DNA of 64,000 bases from Corynebacterium kalinowskii (GTDB taxonomy: Bacteria; Actinomycetota; Actinomycetes; Mycobacteriales; Mycobacteriaceae), in the NCBI RefSeq assembly GCF_009734385.1, contig NZ_CP046452.1, forward strand, positions 1,178,001 through 1,242,000, written 5' to 3'. A program made the translations under genes and the position numbers. The notes beneath the pieces were generated by a model. It saw nothing but the letters and a program-made list of their open reading frames with translations. It searched no databases and was not told the origin of the DNA. Positions 54,270-62,150 of this stretch are shown here, in pieces. The stretch's first letter is position 1; the number at the start of each line of letters is the position of its first letter.

Positions 54270-56141
54270 TTACGCTCCCAGCTTGGTGAGCAGGTCGGAC
54301 AGGGTCGACGCAGCGTCGATCTTCATGTTGACATAGCCGTCTGGCTTCACGTCAGCGTTCTCGAAGGACTTCTCAGCGCCGGCGATCAGGATCGTGCTGA
54401 CACCGGCTTCGCGCAGTGCCTTCACCACGTCAGCGCCGGTTGCTTCGTATTCCTGGTCGGTGCCGCAGACAACGACGATGTCGGAAGCCTTGGCAGCCGT
54501 CACGAACTCGTCAGTGCCAGGGGTGACCTGGCCAGGGTTGGCCGTCTCAATACCACCAGAAGCCAGCAGGTTGGCGGTGAATCCGGTGCGGATGTTGTGC
54601 TTGGCCAGTGGCCCGACCGGGATCATGCCAATGAGTGGACGCTTGCCGTTGGCATCGAGGAAGGCATCCGAGCGGTCGCGCAGCGCCTCAAAATCAGCAG
54701 CCCAACGGCGAATGCCGGTAGGTTCCGTGCGAAGCTCTGCTGGCAGTGGCTTTTCGCCCAAGTTCGGGAACTCGTTGATGCCAGTGACCTTCTTCACGCG
54801 GCGAGCGATGTCGCTGCGCATCTTCTCGTAGGAAGCGTCCAGGTCTGCCTGAATGTCCGCCTCGCGGAGGCCACCCTTTGCTTCAACACCAGCGAACTCA
54901 GCCCAAGCCTTCTCCGCCAACTGCTTAGTCAGAGACTCGACGAAGTACGAGCCACCAGCAGGGTCAACGACATAACCCAAGTGCGACTCTTCGAGCAGCA
55001 GCAGGTTGGTATTGCGTGCAATGCGGGCAGCGAACACACGCGAGGTGCCAGGTAGGCCACCCTGGATAGCGGAGTCAAATGGCAGAACCTCGACGTCCGA
55101 TGCGCCGCCAACACCAGCAGCAAACGCAGCCACGGTCACGCGGAGCATGTTTACCCACGGATCACGCTGGGAGAACATTGCTGGTGCGGTCACGGCGTGC
55201 TGTGGAGCAAAGCCGGCTTCAGGAGCCTCCAGCACCTCGGCGACGCGAGCCCACAGGGTACGAGCGACGCGGAACTTAGCAATCTGAGCAAACTGATCGT
55301 CAGTAGCAGCGAAGCGGAAGGCGATCTGAGACAGCGCCTGCTCCACGGAAAGTCCAGCCTCGGTCAGCGCGCGGACATACTCGACGCCGGCAGCAAGTGC
55401 GAAACCGATTTCCTGAGCGTCGGTGGCGCCCTGGTTGGCGAAGACAGTGGCGTCGACAAGCAGGGTGCGGATGGTGCCAGACCAGGCGGCATTCTCGACG
55501 GCGATGGCAACGGCGTCGGCAAGCGAAATGCCCTCAGCGCCAACGATGCTGTCGGTGAGTGGAGCGGCAGCCAGCTCGAAGCGAGCCTTATCCGCGACAC
55601 CGGCATCTTCGGCCAGCTTCTTCAGCGCCTCGCCAGCAGCCTTGACCTCAGTGCCTGCGACTACGCGAACCTCGACGAGGTCGAGCAGTACGTCCTTCAG
55701 GACGACCGACAGATCAGCGGCGGTGAGACCAGCAGTGAGGTCTACGACTACCACGGTGGTGCCGTTATTCAAGGCATGCAAGATGGCCTTGTTGGTGGCT
55801 GCTGGGTCGCCGGACGTGCCGGACAGGGTGCCACCGAACGTCTCAGTGACATCCCAACCAATGCGCTCCGCAGAGGTTGCAACGCCACCGCGGGTGAATG
55901 GGAACACGCCTGGTGCAGAGACTTCAGCGAGTTCATCTGCGCGAGTGTAAAGCGGATTAACGTCGATACCCTCATAGGTGGTGTGGATCAGCTTCGTCCA
56001 CACGTCAAGTGGGACATCAGCGATGTCCTTCTTTTGTACACGTGCAAACACCTTTGCAACCTGCTTGTACCAATCCTGCTGGTTGTCAGCGAAATCGGCA
56101 GGCAGTGAGGTATTTACCGCGTCAGACTGTACATCAGTCAC
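54270..56141 (-). CDS. mutA: Methylmalonyl-CoA mutase small (beta) subunit
   Basis: Structural partner of MutB. It is a 623-residue degenerate paralogue with the DWYKQVAKVFARVQKKD N-terminus, a barrel region (YVRALTEAGLSVEQALSQIA, LPFDSAIQGG-like VLPFDSAIQGGLPG) and a C-terminal B12-like domain in which the cobalamin-binding Asp-x-His-x-x-Gly motif is absent (reads GPLAKHNIRTGFTANLLASG), as is normal for this subunit. GTG 56141 (VTDVQSDAV) has AAGG 6 bases upstream and matches the family start; the frame extends 42 codons further without support. Confidence 0.95.
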   Translation of the reverse strand: MTDVQSDAVNTSLPADFADNQQDWYKQVAKVFARVQKKDIADVPLDVWTKLIHTTYEGIDVNPLYTRADELAEVSAPGVFPFTRGGVATSAERIGWDVTETFGGTLSGTSGDPAATNKAILHALNNGTTVVVVDLTAGLTAADLSVVLKDVLLDLVEVRVVAGTEVKAAGEALKKLAEDAGVADKARFELAAAPLTDSIVGAEGISLADAVAIAVENAAWSGTIRTLLVDATVFANQGATDAQEIGFALAAGVEYVRALTEAGLSVEQALSQIAFRFAATDDQFAQIAKFRVARTLWARVAEVLEAPEAGFAPQHAVTAPAMFSQRDPWVNMLRVTVAAFAAGVGGASDVEVLPFDSAIQGGLPGTSRVFAARIARNTNLLLLEESHLGYVVDPAGGSYFVESLTKQLAEKAWAEFAGVEAKGGLREADIQADLDASYEKMRSDIARRVKKVTGINEFPNLGEKPLPAELRTEPTGIRRWAADFEALRDRSDAFLDANGKRPLIGMIPVGPLAKHNIRTGFTANLLASGGIETANPGQVTPGTDEFVTAAKASDIVVVCGTDQEYEATGADVVKALREAGVSTILIAGAEKSFENADVKPDGYVNMKIDAASTLSDLLTKLGA

Positions 56142-56456
56142 TACGGACCTTCTCCCCTTGTGCTTGAACTCGAACGAAGGCATAACGCCACGCTCGAATC
56201 GTTTGAGTTCACTACTTGAGTCACCATGAGCACACCGCGACCACCATGTGGATACAATGCAGCTCACAATTACACCTCAAGTGTAGCGACGAGCGCACGA
56301 ACTAGCGGAACATTGGGGCCGACACTCTCCAAATCAGTGGTAGGCAGTGCCTAAACATGCAGATAAACGGGGGAACCTTTGGCTCAAAGGGGCAATCACA
56401 CTACACCCGAATGTCAATGACGAATAGCGCTGCAGGCACGAGTAGCGTGTGAAGAC
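56142..56456. promoter_or_regulatory. Divergent promoter region between mutA and the TVP38-like gene
   Basis: A 315-base non-coding gap. On the minus strand a TTGAGG box at 56281-56276 lies 17 bases from TTGTAT, a weak but plausible promoter for mutAB. The box overlaps the inverted repeat TACAC-N5-GTGTA (56271-56285), a candidate operator. I see no riboswitch structure. The plus-strand promoter for the membrane protein is not obvious. Confidence 0.4.
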
Positions 56457-57152
56457 GTGCGCAACCAACTCATCGAACGCTGGCGAGTCATCGCTTTCGG
56501 CCTCTTTCTCGTGTGTGGCCTGTTGTTGGCGTTCCTAGTTGATCTCCCCTCGCTGGAACAGCTGCGCCACTGGACGGAGGTGTACGGTGCTTGGTCAATC
56601 CTTCTCTTCGCACTGCTCTACGTCACTGTGACTCAGTTCCCCATCCCGCGCACCGCGCTCACGGTATCCTCGGGAATTCTCTTTGGCCCAGCGCTCGGCA
56701 TCACGATTGCGCTGCTGAGCACAACTGTCGCCGCCGTGGTGTCCCTCACCCTGCTGCGGGCGCTTCTCGACGTCCCTTCCGACCCCACCAAGGCCGCTGA
56801 CTCTGTCCTCGGCCGATGGGCGCGCAAACAGGGAGGACACCCAGCCTTGTCCAAAGTGAACGAGCGGTTGGAACACCGCGGCTGGTTCTCGGTCATGTGC
56901 CTGCGACTCATTCCGGGATTGCCGTTCTCCATCCTGAACTATGCCTGCGTGTTCACTCCAGTCAAGCGTCTCGATTTCGCCTTCGCTACCTTTGTGGGTT
57001 CGGCGCCTTCCACGATCATTGGCGTGCTCCTCGGCGATTCGCTGACTACCGGGCAGCATCAAAGCACGGCACTGCTCTTGGGTGCACTCGGCCTGGTCGG
57101 CATGGTGGGATTGGTTGTCGATCTGTTGCTACCGGTCAAGTCTAAAGCGTAG
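56457..57152 (+). CDS. TVP38/TMEM64 (DedA-superfamily) membrane protein
   Basis: A 231-residue membrane protein of the SNARE-associated/VTT family, with about six hydrophobic segments. The core motif has FPIPRTALTVSSGILFGPAL (first re-entrant loop) and CLRLIPGLPFSILNYACVFT, with the conserved R-x-x-P-x-x-P/F pattern that suggests lipid or undecaprenyl-phosphate transport in related DedA proteins. The start is GTG 56457 (RNQLIERW). A short gap (9 bases) leads to the next gene on the same strand. Confidence 0.88.
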   Translation: MRNQLIERWRVIAFGLFLVCGLLLAFLVDLPSLEQLRHWTEVYGAWSILLFALLYVTVTQFPIPRTALTVSSGILFGPALGITIALLSTTVAAVVSLTLLRALLDVPSDPTKAADSVLGRWARKQGGHPALSKVNERLEHRGWFSVMCLRLIPGLPFSILNYACVFTPVKRLDFAFATFVGSAPSTIIGVLLGDSLTTGQHQSTALLLGALGLVGMVGLVVDLLLPVKSKA

Positions 57153-57161
57153 ACTTGGCCC

Positions 57162-57788
57162 ATGTTTGCCATTCATGCCCGTTACCGTGGCCGGGCGGTA
57201 CGACGCGCCGAGCTCGTAGCTCGTTCCGCTGAGGCCTTGTCCACGCTGGAAGGCGTCGGGACGTTCGAGGTGCTGGGGGTCGAGGACATCTGCGCTCTAG
57301 TGGATACTCCCGAGGCCATCGCAGACACCACGATGGCTCTGCTGTCCGCCGGAGAATGGGCTGTGGGTATCGGTATTGTCCCGACGTCTGTAGCTGCGCC
57401 TAAGTTGGCAAGTGCCCAGGCAAAGAAGCTCGCGGGTGCTGCGCTGGGCACTCGCGCCCGCATTGGCACTGTAAAGGTGAAGGTCAAGGCATCGCGTGCG
57501 GGCAAAGAGGACGCTGATCGGTGGGCTTCCGACATCGCTGCCAGCTTCCTACTCTTGGCGACGCTCCTTGCTAAGCGGAGCCCTGAAGGCCGAGAAGCAA
57601 CCTCGATGATGCGACGCGGTTACAACCAAAACGAAGCTGCCGCAGAGCTGGGCATCACCAAGCAAGCGATGTCACAGCGGCTGCAGGCAGCTGGCTGGCA
57701 GGCGGAAACTGCTGGCTGGCAGCTCGCCGTTAATTTGATTCGTAGGGCCGAGGATTCTGCGGTGGCACAGGCTGAGCTTCAAAGCTAG
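57162..57788 (+). CDS. Unknown protein with C-terminal helix-turn-helix
   Basis: A 208-residue protein, not recognised as a whole. The first 140 residues look like an alpha/beta domain (IHARYRGRAVRRAEL, FEVLGVEDICALVDTP) with a basic KVKVKASRAGKED stretch. Residues about 150-178 read like a helix-turn-helix: GYNQNEAAAELGITKQAMSQ followed by RLQAAGW. This suggests a DNA-binding regulator with an N-terminal effector domain. It is probably co-transcribed with the membrane protein upstream. Its last 59 bases overlap the converging SPFH gene in another frame. Confidence 0.75.
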   Translation: MFAIHARYRGRAVRRAELVARSAEALSTLEGVGTFEVLGVEDICALVDTPEAIADTTMALLSAGEWAVGIGIVPTSVAAPKLASAQAKKLAGAALGTRARIGTVKVKVKASRAGKEDADRWASDIAASFLLLATLLAKRSPEGREATSMMRRGYNQNEAAAELGITKQAMSQRLQAAGWQAETAGWQLAVNLIRRAEDSAVAQAELQS

Positions 57789-58956
57789 GAACCGGCTCGT
57801 CAAACTGAGTCAACTCCCGCTGTCCCTGGGGTTCACGGGAAGTAGACAGCTCTTCCAGCGGAGATTCAACTGGTTTGTTTGCCACCGCGTTCGCGGCAGC
57901 TACAGCAGCAGCGATAGCCGGATCGGATTCAGTATTGAACCACTCCGCCGTGTCTTCCTCGGAGGCCATCTCCTTAGTTTCTTCGTTGACCGCAGCAGGC
58001 TCGTAGCGGAAGATTCCCTCGTCATCCTTCTTGGCCATGGCCTTGGCGAACTGCTCTAGAGAATCGCCAAATTGGCTTGGAATGATCCACGTCTTATTGG
58101 CTGAGCCCTGTGCCATCTTCGGCAACTTGTCCAGGTACTGGTACGCCAATACCTCCGGAGTCAACTGAGCAGACTTGATCGCGGCATTAACCTTCTGGAT
58201 AGAGCGTGCCTCACCCTGAGCCTTCAGGTACTTGGCCGCGCGCTCACCCTCAGCACGAAGGATCATTGCCTGGCGTTCGGCTTCTGCAGCGAGAATCATC
58301 GCGTGCTTCTCACCCTCCGCCGCGAGGATCTTCGCTTGCTTCTCACCCTCTGCAGTCTTGATGTCAGCCTCACGCTGACCCTCTGCTGTCAAAATCGTGG
58401 CGCGCTTCTCGCGGTCCGCTTTCATCTGCTTCTCCATCGACTGCTGAATCGATGGAGGTGGATCAATAGCCTTCAGCTCCACGCGGGAAATGCGTAGACC
58501 CCACTTAGTCGTTGCGGCGTCAAGTTCACCGCGCAGTCGACGGTTGATCACTTCACGGGAAGTGAGGGTCTCTTCCAAGGTCATGCCGCCGACGACGTCG
58601 CGAAGCGTTGCAGTGGAGATTTGTTCCACGCCAACGATGTAGTTGTCCACGCCGTAAATCGCGCGGGCTGCGTCATTGATCTGGAACGTGACCACAGTGT
58701 CAATGGCCACCGTCAGGTTGTCCTGGGTAATGACCGCCTGCGGTGGGAATGAGACGACGCGCTCACGGGTGTCCACCTTGGCGCGGACGCGGTCGATGAA
58801 AGGCACCAACAAAGTGATGCCACCGGACACCGTCCGGGTATAGCGACCCAGACGTTCAATCACGGCGGCTTCGCCTTGCGGGATCAAGGCGATCGATTTG
58901 ACGAGCACGATGATCACGAAGATCATCAGTACAAAGAGGACAATGATCCCCTCCAT
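57730..58956 (-). CDS. SPFH/stomatin-type membrane scaffold protein (QmcA-like)
   Basis: A 408-residue protein. It has an N-terminal membrane anchor (GIIVLFVLMIFVIIVLVKSI), an SPFH domain (IPQGEAAVIERLGRYTRTVS, GITLLVPFIDRVRAKVDTRE, VSFPPQAVITQDNLTVAIDT) to about 190, then a coiled coil of AEGE repeats (AEGQREADIKTAEGEKQAKI, AEGEKHAMILAAEAERQAM) and an acidic disordered tail. Such proteins organise membrane microdomains, usually with an NfeD partner, which is encoded just upstream. The C-terminal tail overlaps the convergent gene by 59 bases. Confidence 0.92.
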   Translation of the reverse strand: MEGIIVLFVLMIFVIIVLVKSIALIPQGEAAVIERLGRYTRTVSGGITLLVPFIDRVRAKVDTRERVVSFPPQAVITQDNLTVAIDTVVTFQINDAARAIYGVDNYIVGVEQISTATLRDVVGGMTLEETLTSREVINRRLRGELDAATTKWGLRISRVELKAIDPPPSIQQSMEKQMKADREKRATILTAEGQREADIKTAEGEKQAKILAAEGEKHAMILAAEAERQAMILRAEGERAAKYLKAQGEARSIQKVNAAIKSAQLTPEVLAYQYLDKLPKMAQGSANKTWIIPSQFGDSLEQFAKAMAKKDDEGIFRYEPAAVNEETKEMASEEDTAEWFNTESDPAIAAAVAAANAVANKPVESPLEELSTSREPQGQRELTQFDEPVPSFEAQPVPPQNPRPYESN

Positions 58957-59394
58957 TTACAGCTCCTTCCACACGATGGCTGTCGTGCCATCGATTCGAA
59001 CTACTGATACGCGCTCGCCGACGGCGAACGAAGAAGTGGGATCAATGCTGCGTGCCGACCAGATGGAACCGTCCAAACGAATCTGCCCACCGGTGCTGGA
59101 AACAGATTCAAGCACTTCGGCTGGAGCACCCTCAAGAGCCTTTGTCGAGGTATCCAGAACCGGCTGGCTCTTCAGATGACGGTGGAGATAAGGCTTGAGA
59201 AACAGCAATAAGACCAGGGCGGAGGCAGCAAAACAGACGATTTCCGCCCACAGCGGCACATCAGCGATAGCGATACCAGCGGTAGCTAACGCCGCCCCTG
59301 CCAGCATGAGCATGGTGAACTCGCCGGCGAGCATTTCCGCCGAGGCAAGAACGAGAGCTGCGATGAGCCAAATGAGGGGTCCCACACCAATCAA
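58957..59394 (-). CDS. NfeD-like membrane protein
   Basis: A 145-residue protein with two or three membrane segments (GPLIWLIAALVLASAEMLAG, LMLAGAALATAGIAIADVP, VCFAASALVLLLFLKPYL) and a C-terminal OB fold (GQIRLDGSIWSARSIDPTSS, GERVSVVRIDGTTAIVW). This short NfeD form without the protease domain accompanies SPFH proteins. Its stop adjoins the SPFH start with no gap, so the two are one operon. Confidence 0.92.
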   Translation of the reverse strand: MIGVGPLIWLIAALVLASAEMLAGEFTMLMLAGAALATAGIAIADVPLWAEIVCFAASALVLLLFLKPYLHRHLKSQPVLDTSTKALEGAPAEVLESVSSTGGQIRLDGSIWSARSIDPTSSFAVGERVSVVRIDGTTAIVWKEL

Positions 59395-59424
59395 CCTACC
59401 TAATAATCTGCATAGTTGTCCTGC

Positions 59425-60261
59425 TTAACGAAAATCAGCCTTAGTTAGATCCGGGACGGTTACCCAGTCAACCAACTTCTCCACGGCGCCAATGAGCGCG
59501 GGATCCAAATCCCGGAAACTCTCGACTGCGTTGTACACCCGGTGCCAACCCTCGCGTGGGTCAGACCAACCAAGACGCTCGCAGATTCCCGTCTTCCAGT
59601 CCTCGCCATATGGCACTTCTGGCCAAGCGCGTATCCCGAGCTTTTGTGGCTTCACTGCCGCCCAAATGTCGATGAATGGGTGGCCAGTGACCAGCACATG
59701 CGGGCCGACATTGGCCACCAGTCGGGACTCCTTAGAGCCTTCCACCAAGTGGTCTGCGAGCACACCAACGCGACGCCCCGGACCCGGCTGAAAGTCTGCC
59801 AACTGGTCGGGCAGGTTATCCAGACCCTCCAAGTATTCGACCACGACACCCTCCACACGAAGATCGTGGCCCCATACCTTTTCCACGATGGCGGCGTCGT
59901 GAATGCCCTCCACCCAGATGCGTGAGGGCGCTGCCACCTTTGCCTCCACGTGGCTGACCTTGATCGAGCCGGAGTTCGATCGTGCGGGGGCTTGCTTTGG
60001 CACATAGCGCGAGAGCGAAACTCGTTGGCCATCGACCAAGAATCCCCCGGTCATTAGTTTGAACAAGCGGGTGATGCCTCGGTGATCCTCCAAGCGGACA
60101 AAGTCGCCGTCATAGGTGCGTTCGAAGCCGACAACGGCTCCTACGTAGTCGTCACCAAGTACTTCCACCACCAAACCCGGTTTGGCAGGCACCGTGGGGT
60201 AGCTTGGCCGTCGAGTGCGGGCATGTCCGGAAAAGATGTCTCCTGCATAGGGGTCGTTCAT
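59425..60261 (-). CDS. DUF3097 family protein
   Basis: A 278-residue actinobacterial protein of unknown function. Conserved elements include PGLVVEVLGDDYVGAVVGFE, an HRGITRLFKL segment, IWVEGIHDAAIVEKVWGHDL and VLVTGHPFIDIWAAVKPQKL. The EGIHDAAIVEKVW and GHPFIDIW pieces recall Toprim-type (DNA primase/RNase M5) metal sites with Glu and DxD-like residues, but this is tentative. It is divergent from the following gene with only a 34-base gap. Confidence 0.88.
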   Translation of the reverse strand: MNDPYAGDIFSGHARTRRPSYPTVPAKPGLVVEVLGDDYVGAVVGFERTYDGDFVRLEDHRGITRLFKLMTGGFLVDGQRVSLSRYVPKQAPARSNSGSIKVSHVEAKVAAPSRIWVEGIHDAAIVEKVWGHDLRVEGVVVEYLEGLDNLPDQLADFQPGPGRRVGVLADHLVEGSKESRLVANVGPHVLVTGHPFIDIWAAVKPQKLGIRAWPEVPYGEDWKTGICERLGWSDPREGWHRVYNAVESFRDLDPALIGAVEKLVDWVTVPDLTKADFR

Positions 60262-60295
60262 GGGTGTTAAGCCTATCGGGTACCCTTTACGAACT

Positions 60296-61078
60296 ATGGA
60301 TCACCGCGCGCATGTCTATTCACCACTGCAAAACGTTGCCGTGTGGCTGGCCGCTTGGTTGCATGGACAAGTCTCCTCGGACGAGTGTCTGGATGCGCTC
60401 ATGGCGCTTGGTGGCCGGGTTCATCTGGCGGGAACTCACCCTGAAGCGCCCGATGCGGGCATCGACGTGCTCAAAGCCGTACGGCGGATCGGCGAGGATG
60501 CCTTGGCTTCCGACGAACCCAGCATCCAGCTGGTGCTGACCGGGCCTGGCGAAGCATTGGGGCTGCGCGCAGGCAGTGAAAGTGCGCGGGCAGCTATCGA
60601 ATCTGGAGTGGGAGCTTTGGTCTTTCCGGGAACGGATCGTTTTCAACACCACATTCTCGTGCCCCGAAATACTGGCGCTGGCAGCTGGGAGTTCACGGTA
60701 TTCGCCGAGAATCAGCTGCTACCCGCTCCGGCCTACCTATCCCCTGGTGAAGCCGATCTTTTGCTCACGGAGGCAACGCGGGAAGCCGCGAGACTCATCG
60801 AGCTTAACGGCGCAGCGCCTGCCGACCTACCAAATCCTCGGTTGACCGTCGGCATGCTTTCCGACTTCTATGACACCCCTGGCTTGCCCTTTTGTACTCC
60901 GCCACGTGCCGCGAAACTGTTCGCCCGCGCCGACCGCGTCGCGGCGATCATCGAGACCGTTTCCACCCATGTCGGCGACCGAGCCCTAGATCCGCTGTTG
61001 CTGCCGCTCATGCGACACGTGCGTGCCGCCCGCGTGGCCGGAGTCAGCCACGCTGTGCTCGAGCTCAGCCGCGCCTAG
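60296..61078 (+). CDS. Conserved actinobacterial protein of unknown function
   Basis: A 260-residue soluble protein, not recognised as a domain. It has an Ala/Leu-rich helical N-terminus (MDHRAHVYSPLQNVAVWLAA), a central strand-rich part (LVFPGTDRFQHHILVPRN, WEFTVFAENQLLPAPAY) and a helical C-terminus ending HAVLELSRA. A gene of this type sits between DUF3097 and ferrochelatase in C. glutamicum as I recall it. ATG 60296 is taken as the start; an upstream in-frame ATG at 60260 would overlap the DUF3097 gene. It ends 6 bases before the converging hemH stop. Confidence 0.75.
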   Translation: MDHRAHVYSPLQNVAVWLAAWLHGQVSSDECLDALMALGGRVHLAGTHPEAPDAGIDVLKAVRRIGEDALASDEPSIQLVLTGPGEALGLRAGSESARAAIESGVGALVFPGTDRFQHHILVPRNTGAGSWEFTVFAENQLLPAPAYLSPGEADLLLTEATREAARLIELNGAAPADLPNPRLTVGMLSDFYDTPGLPFCTPPRAAKLFARADRVAAIIETVSTHVGDRALDPLLLPLMRHVRAARVAGVSHAVLELSRA

Positions 61079-61082
61079 CCAC

Positions 61083-61093
61083 GCTTATCGACG
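61083..61093 (+). repeat. GCTTATCGACG repeat spanning the hemH stop codon
   Basis: An exact copy lies across the end of hemH: the TAA stop (61087-61085 on minus) is formed by the TTA within the motif. The motif therefore dictates the C-terminal end of the protein (Arg-Arg-Arg-stop) in this location. Confidence 0.8.
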
Positions 61094-62125
61094 CCGCGCA
61101 GGCACGCAGCAGTTTTCCGCGCACGGCGCCCCATTGACCGTGCAACCCTTTACCGGGACGTTGCCCAGCGAACGTGGCTCCGCACCAGCGTGCTCCGTCA
61201 AGAGCTCGACGACCAACTTAGTGAATTCAGGGGTCGGTCCCACCGTCTTTGCCCGCACCACACGAATACCTAGCTCGTCGGCTGCCTGCTTCAGTTCCGT
61301 ATCCAAGTCCCACACCACCTCGATGTGGTCCGAAATGAAGCCGACGGGATACACGACGATGTCGGTCACTCCCTGTTCAGACAGTGCAGTTGCGTGGTCA
61401 ACGATGTCCGGTTCGAGCCACGGGATGTGGGGTGCACCGGAGCGGGACTGCCAGACCAAGTCATAGTCTGCGATGCCGAGATGGTCGGCGATGAGACGAG
61501 ACGCTTCGGCTACCTGGGTTGAATACAACGGGCCGTCGTCAGGCGTGCCCGAAGCTTCGTCGGCAGCGATGGGGATGGAATGCGCGGTGAACACCAAGCG
61601 GGCCTTGTCGGTGCCGATTTCTTGGTAGGCCTCTTCGATCAGGGCAGCGCTGGTCTCAACAAACAGCGGGTGGTCGAAGAATTGGCGCAGCTTGGTGAAG
61701 GTCACCTCGGGCAGATTTTGTTCGGCCAAATGCTGGCGCAGCGCTGCGAGGTCTTCGTCGTACTGCCTACACCCTGAGTAGCCACCCCAAGCCGAGGTGG
61801 CGAACACGGCGACGTTGCGGTGGCCAGCGCGTGCGATTGCCTCGGCTGCTTCAGTACCAAAGGGGTGCCAATTTCGATTTCCGAAGAAAATCGGGAGTTC
61901 AGGCAATGCCACCTGCAACTGATCAATGATCTCGCGGTTCAACCTATTAAGAGGGCTGATGCCGTCGAAGAAGTAGTAGTGCTGGGAAACTTCATCGAGG
62001 CGCTCCGGCGGAATGCCGCGCCCTCGAGTGACGTTCTCCATGAAAGGGCGAACATCCTCCGGACCCTCCGGCCCGCCGAAGGAGAGCACGAGGAGGGCGT
62101 CGAACGGAAGCTTTGTGCTAGTCAT
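61085..62125 (-). CDS. hemH: Coproporphyrin/protoporphyrin ferrochelatase
   Basis: Inserts iron into the porphyrin in the actinobacterial (coproporphyrin-dependent) heme pathway. It has 346 residues. [20 protein letters not shown] is at the N-terminus, the catalytic His is in FTAHSIP, and [14 protein letters not shown] and [16 protein letters not shown] (Glu) follow. Cys-rich elements near the C-terminus ([14 protein letters not shown]) and the central Cys of SGCRQY fit the [2Fe-2S] cluster of actinobacterial enzymes. It lies downstream of the NlpC/P60 gene on the same strand. Confidence 0.95.
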   Translation of the reverse strand: MTSTKLPFDALLVLSFGGPEGPEDVRPFMENVTRGRGIPPERLDEVSQHYYFFDGISPLNRLNREIIDQLQVALPELPIFFGNRNWHPFGTEAAEAIARAGHRNVAVFATSAWGGYSGCRQYDEDLAALRQHLAEQNLPEVTFTKLRQFFDHPLFVETSAALIEEAYQEIGTDKARLVFTAHSIPIAADEASGTPDDGPLYSTQVAEASRLIADHLGIADYDLVWQSRSGAPHIPWLEPDIVDHATALSEQGVTDIVVYPVGFISDHIEVVWDLDTELKQAADELGIRVVRAKTVGPTPEFTKLVVELLTEHAGAEPRSLGNVPVKGCTVNGAPCAENCCVPARRR

Positions 62126-62150
62126 GTAGACCAGATTAGCGCACCCTAAA

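Noticed and set aside
52272-55055. A 927-codon open frame on plus opposite mutB and mutA
   Set aside because: It is antisense to two well-conserved enzymes and exists because of strong third-position GC; its translation has no recognisable domain.
1428-61093. The 11-base motif as a DnaA box or KOPS signal
   Set aside because: It differs from the DnaA consensus TTATCCACA at key positions and is spread evenly; both orientations are common, unlike KOPS. A polar role is not formally excluded.
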